Of a stretch of 64,000 bases of DNA, positions 57,086 to 64,000 are shown piece after piece. Each line of letters starts with the position of its first letter. Positions within the stretch are counted from its first letter, which is position 1. The position numbers and the translations under genes are program-made. This DNA comes from Dactylorhiza incarnata (taxonomy: Eukaryota; Streptophyta; Magnoliopsida; Asparagales; Orchidaceae), in NCBI GenBank assembly GCA_033032865.1, contig JAWHQI010000049.1:1798001-1862000 (forward strand). The letters are read 5' to 3'. The notes under the pieces were generated by a model, which searched no databases, was not told where the DNA came from, and was given only the letters and a program-made list of their open reading frames with translations.

Positions 57086-58173
57086 CAGTCAACACCGAAG
57101 GGACTTGTCTTGCCAGGACACTCTCCACACGTGATTTCTAGCATTCACGGGATAGCCAGCCGACCACAAAGACCAAGTCGCACCTTCGCACATCACTAGG
57201 CATCACACGCCTGATAACCCGCACATTATTTCCCCGCCTGAAAACCACCATTCGTTAACATACGAAACTACAAGGGAATCATGACGACAAAATCGCCATA
57301 TTCGGATTTCTAGTAAAACACCTAAAATGCGCGTCAATCAACATCACCGAATCGGACCAACGGTCGTGAATCCGGCTTCAACCACCATGCCTAATCCACT
57401 AACGGAGCGGATTTCTAGTGCAAATCATGTCGGGGACGGACTCAATCAACCTGATGGTTCCTCTAGAACCAAGGCGACCCGGATCCCTCTCACTCGACGA
57501 ATCTGGTGCCAAAATGCAGAAAAAAATAAAGAGGAAAAAGGGATGCCATGCACGCATCATAAAGACCCGGAGGAGAAATGCCGTTACCTTTTGATATTTC
57601 CTCCTAGCCATGGGAAACTTGCAAAAGAATGGAGGAGAAGAAGCGCCTCGACGTCCCCTATACGCTACCGGTCTCGGATCGGCGAATGGAGCTCCGAAGC
57701 TCCAACAATGGCAGGATCTAGCTATCTTCCTCCTCTAAACCCCCTTTCTCTCTCTCAAGCCCTCAAAACCCAAAGTAAAAAAGAAATGAAGAGGGAAAAC
57801 CCTCTCATCCCTAATTAGACCCCTCCCACGAACTCATCTGAGCCATTAGATCAATATCTAAACCATACGGACACCCAGATTTTGCTGTTTACGGATCTGG
57901 TTCCGTCAGCTACCGCACACGGTCGAAAGCACGACCGTGCGTTATTCAACGAAAGAAATAGCAGCGCCCATGCATTTTACTCGCGCACGGCCTACGCACG
58001 AGGAAAGTCGGAACACCATTTTGCCAGCCAAAGAGCACGCACGGTCGGATCGATCGTCCGTCAAGAAAAATGCACGATCGTACGTCAAGAAAAATTGTCG
58101 TCCCAGTGATTCCCAACGAAGAAGACCTAACGCCCGGCGTTAATTTTCGGATCAGCAAAACTGGGGTGTTACT
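56836..58173 (-). repeat. G1 5' LTR, right segment (after S2)
   Basis: Continues the LTR interrupted at 49356 and ends ggggtgttact, the complement of a TGTAACACCCC start with its first base changed. A 163-codon frame on + (57327-57818) is not taken as a gene: no domain, and it is antisense inside an LTR. From 57900 to 58090 there are acgaccgtgcg words similar to those of the A family. Confidence 0.78.
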
Positions 58174-58332
58174 CGCAAACACTTGTATATCTCTTCTGAA
58201 GATATGAAAACAGGTATATGAAACATAGAATGCGCGAGTACCTGAAGAAAACTCGCAAACACTTATATATCTCTGCAAAAGATATGAGAAACAGGTATAT
58301 GATGACAAGTAATAAAAATATGTCAGTTACTT
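58174..58332. repeat. 81-bp minisatellite, first array (about two units)
   Basis: Units of gcgagtacctgaag..aactcgcaaacac..tatatctctgcaaaagatatga..aggtatatga. The left unit is split by the G1 insertion point at about 58173. Confidence 0.8.
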
Positions 58333-58654
58333 GAAACAACTTTGCTGATACTTATTTTTATTCGCAGGCAGGAAAGAGGCCGCTGGGGAGATGGGAGTTG
58401 AAGGAGATCACTTGATAAGAGGGAGATTGCCCAAGCAAGGGGGGATCGCCCAGGCAGGGGGGAGAGGTCACCGCGGTCTCAAAACTAGAGACCATTCAAG
58501 TCACTATTTGCAGGCTGGAAACTCTCTGAAGTCCATGAGCTGGTACCCCTGCCCCTCTATTTATAGGCACAGGACCTGCCCGAACGGGCTAGGCCAGGAA
58601 AAGCGGGCTGCCCAAGCCACTAGTAACCAGTGGAAGCGAGATAGACCGGGTGAT

Positions 58655-58975
58655 GGGAGTTCGCTCGGGCTCTGCGAGCTGGAGAGATCGCCCAGGCAGT
58701 GGGAGAACGCCCGGGATCGGCGAACTGGCTTGATCGCCTGGGCAGTGGGAGACCGCCCGGGCTCGGCAACCTAATGAGATCACACGGGCAGTGGGAGACC
58801 GCCTGGGCTAGGCGACCTGACAAGATTTCCTGGGCGGTGCGTGACCACCCGGGCTCGGCGAGTGGCGAGATCACCGGGGCAGTGGGAGACCACCCAAGCT
58901 CGGCGACCTGGTGAGATCGCCCGAGCAGTGGGAGACCGCCTGGGCTCGGCGACCTGGCGAGATCGCCCGGAGTTG
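58655..58975. repeat. 46-bp tandem repeats in LTR U3 (first block)
   Basis: About seven units of gagatcgcccgggcagtggg followed by agaccgcc(c/t)gggctcggcg and acctggc, 46 bp, diverged. In sense orientation they lie upstream of the TATA box, where enhancer repeats would be expected. Confidence 0.85.
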
Positions 58976-59254
58976 GAAACCTGGAGGAGGTCGCCCATAG
59001 TTGGAAAACCGGAGGTCGCCCGTAGCTGGAAAACTGGAGGAGGTCGCCCGGGCACTGCGAGACTGCCCGAGTTTTTGAGATCGAGCGGATTTCTTTCGTC
59101 GCCTTTGGATGGATCGTCGATTTCAGGGTAAACAAAATCCCCGCATTTTTTCAAGTTTTGAAAAAACCTCAAAAAAATAGAACTTACCCACGAGAATCGA
59201 GATCAACTTTCTCAGACGTGATTGAACATGCGTATAAAATGTGTGTATATTATA

Positions 59255-59840
59255 TGAATACCTGAATATGAAACTCGTGAGCACCTGCCTTATCTCTGCA
59301 AAAGAGTAATCAAAGTGGATACAAAAGAAACACATTATACGAGTACCTGGCAAGGACTCACGGGCAATTGCTCACTTCTGCAAAAAAGGTAGTTAAGATA
59401 GGTATAAAAGAAACATAATACGAGAGTACCTGAGGAGAACTCGCGAGCACCTGCTTATTTCTACAAAAGAATAGCCGAAGTATGTATGAAAGAAAACTAT
59501 TGCGCGAGTACCTGAAGGAGAACTCACGAGCACCTGTAAATCTCTACAAAAGATATGAGAAACAAGTATATAAAATATAGAATACGCGAGTACCTGAAGA
59601 GAACTCGCAAACACATGTATATCTCTGCAAAAGATATGAAAAATAGGTATATGAAACATAGAATACGCGAGTACCTGAAGAGAACTCACAAACATCTGTA
59701 TATCTCTACAAAAGATATGAAAAATAGGTATATGAAACATAGAATGCGCGAGTACCTGAAGAGAACTCGCAAGCACTTATATGTCTCAGCAGAAGATATG
59801 AGAAATAGGTATATGATGACAATAAATAAAAATATGTCAG
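59255..59840. repeat. 81-bp minisatellite, second array (about seven units)
   Basis: Units as in the first array, most regular at 59500-59800. Because 81 is a multiple of three, both strands show long repetitive frames; these are by-products. The position next to the PPT side of an LTR fits a 3' untranslated region. Confidence 0.85.
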
Positions 59841-60139
59841 TTACCTGAAACCACTTTGCTGATACTTATTTTTATCTACGACCAGGAAAGAGGTCGCCTG
59901 GGGAGATGGGAGTTGAAGGAGATCACTTGACAAGAGGGAGATCGCCTAGGAAAGGGGGAGATCGCCTAGGTAGGGGGGATAGGTCTTCGCGATCTCAAAA
60001 CTAGAGACAATTCAATTCACTAGCTGTGGGCTGGAAACTCTTCGAAGTCCTTGAACTTGTACCCCTGCCCCTCTATTTATTGGCACAGGACCTGCCCAAA
60101 TGGGCGGGGCTAGGAAAAGCGGGTTGTCCAAGCCACGAG

Positions 60140-60485
60140 TGACAGGCGGAAGTGAGATCACCCGGGCGATGGGAGATCGCCCGGGCTCGGCGAGCTAGCG
60201 AGATCACCTAGTCCGTGGGAGACCGCCCGGGCTCGGTGAAATGTATTGATCACCCGGGTAGTGGGAGACCACCTTGGTTCGGCGTCCTGGTGAGATCGCC
60301 CGGGCAGTGGGAGACCTCCTAGGCTCGGTGACCTGACAAGAATGCCTGGGCATTGGGAGACCTCCCGGGCTCGGCGACCTGGCGAGATCGCCCAGGCAGT
60401 GGGAGACAGACCGAGCTCGGTGACCTAGCGAGATCGCCCAGCCAGTGGGAGACCGCCCAGGCTCGGCGACCTAGCGAGATCGCCT
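60140..60485. repeat. 46-bp tandem repeats in LTR U3 (second block)
   Basis: The same 46-bp unit as at 58655-58975, about seven copies (gagatcgcc..g..agtgggagacc.cc..gctcggcgacct). Confidence 0.85.
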
Positions 60486-60630
60486 AGAGCTGGAAACCTG
60501 GAGGAGGTCGCTAGGAGTTAGAAAACTGGATGTCGCCCGCAGCTGAAAAACTGGAGGAGGTCGCTCGGGCACTGCGAGACCGCCCGAGTTTCTGAGACCG
60601 ATCAGACTACTTTCATCACAATTGGATGGA

Positions 60631-61518
60631 TGATGAGTCAAGTTTATATAGCTATTTCCGGACTCATCTGGGTCGTTTATCTTTCCATTGCACTTCACTT
60701 ATTACTCATAAATGCTTCTATTTGATCACATTGTGTATTTCAGCACTAAGTGCATTCCTTGTCCCATTTTGGTGTGATTTCTTATATGCCTTACATTCGA
60801 TCTATTTTGTGATGATATAACTTTACTGTGGATTATGTGGAATTCCTATATCAGTGGTCTTCCTGCATGTATAGGGGTTTTGTGGACGCTCGGAGTTGGG
60901 TTGGGCCATTTTAAGCCTAATGGGCCACTGGTCATGCATTTTTGTTCGCGCACAGTCAGTAACACGACCACTGGTCGTGCGCATTCCCCCTTTTCAAAAT
61001 CGAGCGGTTCACACGATCACTGTCCTTCTTCTCGCACAACCACTAGTCGTGTGCCACTGGTCGTGCGCTGTTTTGCCATTCTGGATTTTTTTAAAGGTTG
61101 TTCTCGCATGATCAATGGCGTTTCTTCTCGAACGACCACTGGTCGTGTGCAACTCACACGACCAATGGTCGTGCACCACTAATCGTGTGGCCTATTAAAT
61201 TTTGCTCCGTATTTAAGCGTTGGACCCGCAATTTTAGGGCAGAGGGAGGAACATTGCCGCAAGTTTTCTCTCTCGCCAGTCTGCCGTTTTCATCTCCATC
61301 CACCCTCCTTCCATCTCCATCATTTGGGAAGCCTCCTCCGGTGAATCAAAGCTATATCCAAGATTACAGAAGACTTCCTGGCCATCCACGACGAGCATAT
61401 CAAGGTATTTGGGCATTTCCACTTGGAGAAGAAGAAGATACCGCAGCAAGTTGAAGAAGACGGACAAAGGTTAGAGGCGGTGACAGCCTCGAGATCCCGG
61501 AAGCAACCAAGGACTGAG
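60631..61518 (+). repeat. Old A-family LTR remnant, cut by A2
   Basis: Begins TGATGAGTCAAG, as the A LTRs do, has cacgaccactggtcgtg inverted repeats (60962-61050, 61131-61150) and a tatttaagcg TATA-like box near 61211. It reaches the gacagcc...ggac part that matches A2 near 62285-62320, where A2 starts. The rest of this LTR may lie beyond the window. Confidence 0.7.
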
Positions 61519-62972
61519 TGATGAGTCCTGATTATATACACCTTCATGGACTCATCCGGGCCATTATTTAGTCAATATCACGCACTTTAGCCTTATTATA
61601 GTTTATAATTGATAACCCATGCTAGGTGCACATTTTGGCCCACTTTGGTGTGTTTTCGTGTTTATTTCCTTTCATAGTACTCATATGTTGTTAAGTGCCA
61701 CTTTCGGTGGCTAGATCTGTGTTTGTGCTGGAATAGGAGGCGTGCAAGTGTTTCCGGTGCAATTCTGCACAGGAACACTGCGCACGATCACTTGTTCTAG
61801 TGCGCACGACCACCGGTCGTGCGCCACTGATCGTGCGCACTTAACCCCTTTTTACGAGTTCTGTCTGGTGCAGTGCGCACGACCATCAACTCCAGTGCGC
61901 ACGACCACCGGTCGTGCGCCACTGGTCGTGCGAACATTTTATTTTATGATTTCATCTCGTGCAGGTTCTGTCCAGGCAGTGCGCACGATCGCAGGATTCC
62001 AGTGCGCACGACCACTGGTCGTGCGCCAATGATCGTGCGCAGTGTTTAATCCAGCGCCTATTTATTGACCTGTTCGCGAATTAGGTCAGGATCACGCAAC
62101 TCTGCTCCGTTCAGTCCGCCGTTTTCGCCGTTTTCAGGGGATTTTCACCCCCTAGGCCTCCTCCATCATCCAAAGGCTTAAAGGAAGGGTCCCTACACTC
62201 ACTTTGACCGCTAAGGAAGAGGTTCTCCGCAATAGACGTGGCCGGATTGTAAATCGCTGGAGAAGACGGGTCCATTGGGAGGTGTGACAGCCCTCTTCTA
62301 CCCCGGACGCAGTTGGGACCGAGCTAGGACGCGGATTGACAACCCGGTGCTTCCTACCGTAAATCTACAACGAGACTCCAGATTCGGTCGTATCTCCTGC
62401 CTTTTTCCTCTATTTTTGTGGTTATGTGTGATGTATTCTCTTTATCTTGATGATGAACACTATGAATCATGCCTAATATTGCTTATTTCATGTTTATGAA
62501 ATTATTTTGTTCATTTGTGTCATTGAGGTGCGCCTTATTTCATTTTCCATTCCACCGCCACGATCGGTGCCGCACTAGCAATTGCTAGTGGCGTGCTTGA
62601 CGAAGAGGTGCTCGCGACCCTCACTCCGCTTGCCTTCTCGTCCATCCGCTCTTTCGACGCAGCGCGCTCAAGGCCTGCCTAGTCTCCATCTCACCAATCG
62701 AAGCATTGCATAGCAGCATTGCATAGGAGTAGTGGTAATATTTATTTTAAGTATTCACAAACCCCCAAAGCCCTTTCATTCGCATTCCGCCTTTCGCAGG
62801 ACTTCAATCTCAAGTCCTTCCTCGATAATAAACTCCACCTTACTGTGTTCCTTGAGAGATTCGATACTCGGGGATTACTCCTCGCTTTATATTACTTGAA
62901 CGATCGGTACACTGCCGTTTCGTGCCGCAGTCGAGCTACCGCCTATAGCGGTGTGTGAGATTTGCGCCATCA
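61519..62972 (+). repeat. A2 5' LTR
   Basis: TGATGAGTCCTG to GCGCCATCA, 1454 bp. TATA-like tatttattgacc near 62050. Shares gtgacagccctcttctaccccggacg and the cgcaaatct/agatttgcg end with the A1 LTRs. Confidence 0.85.
61803..62025. repeat. Three 21-bp inverted repeats in the A2 LTR
   Basis: CGCACGACC-N3-GGTCGTGCG at 61803-61823, 61898-61918 and 62005-62025 (spacers acc, acc, act), about 90-110 bp apart, with further half-sites gatcgtgcgcac between them. They lie upstream of the TATA-like box. Confidence 0.85.
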
Positions 62973-62989
62973 AGTTTTTGCGCCGTTTT

Positions 62990-63006
62990 TGGCGCCGTTG
63001 CCGGGG
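62990..63006 (+). other. A2 primer binding site (tRNA-Asp type), with partial duplication in front
   Basis: TGGCGCCGTTGCCGGGG is identical to the A1 site. The spacer from the LTR is 17 bp instead of 6 because tttttgcgccg, a near-copy of the site's start, precedes it. Confidence 0.9.
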
Positions 63007-63210
63007 CACACAGTCGTGTGAGTTTTCTGGAGAGGAAGAATCTGAGAGAAAAGCCCTTCCTTTTGTAAATTGCATTTTCTTTTCTTTTTATTTCTGTTCT
63101 TTTTAGTCCATTTTCTTGTTTTATAGTAGGTTGCTTTAGTAAAATTTTGTTAGGTATAGTATTTCGCACAATAGTGTTCTTAGTTTTGAGAATCGTTTTA
63201 TCTTCGCACT

Positions 63211-64000
63211 ATGTGGGCACATTTCAATTTCCGTTGCCGTTGGTGTGGAGCTACCTCCCACTCTAGTGATGAATGCCCTACGGAGAATAGTAGGCATAAT
63301 TCTTCTCGCCCAGCATATGGAGCACCGACTTCGTCCGGTACCTCTTATGGTGCGCGTAAGTCTTATGGCTACTCTGCTGAGCCTTTACCGTCGTACTTCT
63401 TTTTGGCTCCAGCCCCCGCTGTGCCAAAGAAGCCCGCTAGGCAGTGCCAGTTTTGTCGGAGGACAGATCATGCCCTGAAGGATTGTGCTGCTTTTCGTCG
63501 CCAATTGGATGAGGATGACGAGCCGGATATCCTGATCGTCCCAACTCCTAACTCTTGCGTCACACCTTCAACATCCGGTTTTGTGTCTTTGCCACCTTCA
63601 CATCTTGAAGGGTATGGCGTTGACACAGTCACCAGATGTGTGGCTGATTTGGGCACCGACATTGCTGAATCTATTCTCCCAGTGCATCCACCACTTCTTG
63701 TGGAACCGATTCTTCCCGCTGTTGTGCATACTACGCTCGTCTCCGACGACATTGTCGATGAGGTGTCACAAGAGGAGGCGGTTGATCTTAGTGTTGTGCC
63801 TATTCCTATGGAGGAGGACAACCTTCTAGGTGAAGAGGAGTTTTCCTCAACACCGGTGGAGGAAGTCCAAATCCTAAGCCTGGCCACCGTTGATCCCACC
63901 GACTCTTGTAGCATTGATGACAATGCTAACATTATTTTACTTCCCCAACTTGATGGGAGTGAGACCGGGACCACTCCCCCGATTGATGTTTATTTATGTC
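63211..64000 (+). CDS. A2 zinc-knuckle protein, open to the window edge
   Basis: ATG at 63211; 263 codons without a stop, running off the right edge. Two CX2CX4HX4C knuckles: CRWCGATSHSSDEC (residues 9-22) and CQFCRRTDHALKDC (about 80-93), with YGARKSYGYSAEPLPSYFF between them. Then RQLDEDDEPDILIVPTPNS, GYGVDTVTRCVADLG and a long acidic part with VVPIPMEEDNLLGEEEFSS. Knuckles suggest nucleic-acid binding, as in Gag nucleocapsid, yet no capsid domain precedes them. It is intact here, whereas the A1 copy has a stop in knuckle 2. I do not recognise it as a named family. Confidence 0.8.
   Translation, partial: MWAHFNFRCRWCGATSHSSDECPTENSRHNSSRPAYGAPTSSGTSYGARKSYGYSAEPLPSYFFLAPAPAVPKKPARQCQFCRRTDHALKDCAAFRRQLDEDDEPDILIVPTPNSCVTPSTSGFVSLPPSHLEGYGVDTVTRCVADLGTDIAESILPVHPPLLVEPILPAVVHTTLVSDDIVDEVSQEEAVDLSVVPIPMEEDNLLGEEEFSSTPVEEVQILSLATVDPTDSCSIDDNANIILLPQLDGSETGTTPPIDVYLC

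Larger units (their letters stand above)
11691..58173 (-). mobile_element. G1: old Ty3/gypsy retrotransposon, fragmented by four nested insertions
   Basis: Pieces read right to left: LTR (58173-56836 and 49356-48625), PBS (48621-48606), gag (48404-47801 and 41325-40784), protease (about 40761-40175), RT-RNase H and integrase start (26495-24865), and integrase core (12324-11691). Each interruption is a younger LTR element with its own 5-bp target duplication, and reading continues in register across the gaps. The integrase C-terminus and 3' LTR are absent, cut off at the fusion with the Sirevirus fragment. The iMet-type PBS and RT type fit a chromovirus (Tekay/Del-like), but the diagnostic chromodomain region is missing. 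The reading frame has several stops and frameshifts, so it is inactive. Confidence 0.85.
58174..60630 (-). mobile_element. E: tandem LTR/3'UTR blocks of a Tat-related element
   Basis: Two copies of a block of about 1.5 kb: an 81-bp minisatellite, a link (tgtcagttac.tgaaac.actttgctgatacttatttttat), then an LTR-like part with tggtacccctgcccctctattta (same promoter box as the T1 LTR at 12511-12533) and 46-bp repeats. After the first block, gtaaaca plus aaatccccgcattttt repeats the T1 LTR/PPT junction. Sense is the minus strand, TATA at 58566-58557. No coding region. G1 is inserted in a minisatellite unit on the left; the second block is cut at 60630 by an A-type LTR. Confidence 0.65.
61519..64000 (+). 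mobile_element. A2: tRNA-Asp-primed element of the A family, incomplete at the window edge
   Basis: LTR 61519-62972, PBS 62990-63006, an A1-like zinc-knuckle gene from 63211 that is still open at 64000. The left flank is ctgag; the target duplication and any pol lie outside the window. The same gene start and order as A1 suggests A2 is of the pol-less type too, but that cannot be checked here. Confidence 0.82.

Noticed and set aside
57327..57818. 163-codon plus-strand frame in the G1 LTR
   Set aside because: It is antisense within an LTR, has no recognisable domain and no promoter or splice context; chance openness in GC-balanced DNA.
58391..59172. Overlapping frames on both strands across the 46-bp repeats
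   Set aside because: They are GC-rich tandem repeats in an LTR promoter region; frames are not preserved between the two E blocks.
59393..59848. Repetitive frames on both strands with a 27-residue period
   Set aside because: The 81-bp minisatellite is a multiple of three, so open frames arise on both strands; no start context or domain.

Overview
The window is plant nuclear DNA, most likely from an angiosperm with a transposon-rich genome. It holds Ty3/gypsy and Ty1/copia LTR retrotransposons of plant types (Tat-like with antisense genes, Sirevirus-like, tRNA-Asp-primed), CACTA-type DNA transposon ends and a captured plant LRR receptor-kinase ectodomain. I see no intact single-copy host gene, rRNA, tRNA, CRISPR array or bacterial-style operon. 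Species cannot be named from this sequence.

Layout. 1-2084: low-complexity flank with a long CA-rich tract and a degraded CACTA transposase-associated (DUF4216-like) fragment. 2085-6323: CACTA-like region with an exon-by-exon LRR receptor-kinase fragment, a 22-bp self-complementary tandem array and a GT-rich minisatellite. 6324-11690: rearranged Sirevirus-like pieces (S3): 3' noncoding tail, LTR and PBS on +, then an inverted gag-protease fragment on -. 11691-58173: one old Ty3/gypsy element on the - strand (G1, tRNA-iMet PBS), broken by four later insertions. 58174-60630: tandem LTR/3'UTR-type arrays (E) related to the Tat-like element. 60631-64000: an old LTR remnant interrupted by a younger element of the same broad family (A2), running off the right edge.

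Nested insertions in G1, each with a readable 5-bp target duplication: T1, a Tat-like element in the integrase (12325-24859, CCAGG); A1, a pol-less tRNA-Asp-primed element at the protease-RT junction (26496-40169, CACCC), itself carrying S1, a pol-less Sirevirus-like element (30445-37878, TAGGG); C1, a copia element with pol in gag (41326-47795, ATTGT); and S2, sister of S1 in opposite orientation, in the G1 LTR (49357-56830, ACATT).

How the parts work. T1 is nearly intact: gag-pol has one stop and one frameshift, and the LTRs differ at 4 of 484 positions by my reading. It carries two genes on the opposite strand, each with a TATA box, one with two introns that restore a 513-codon frame. S1/S2 and A1/A2 have LTRs, PBS, PPT and a zinc-knuckle ORF but no reverse transcriptase or integrase, so they would need enzymes in trans. 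Several families carry their own CG-containing inverted-repeat motif in LTRs and sometimes in coding sequence; the clearest is a 21-bp GCGTCGA-N7-TCGACGC module in S1/S2.
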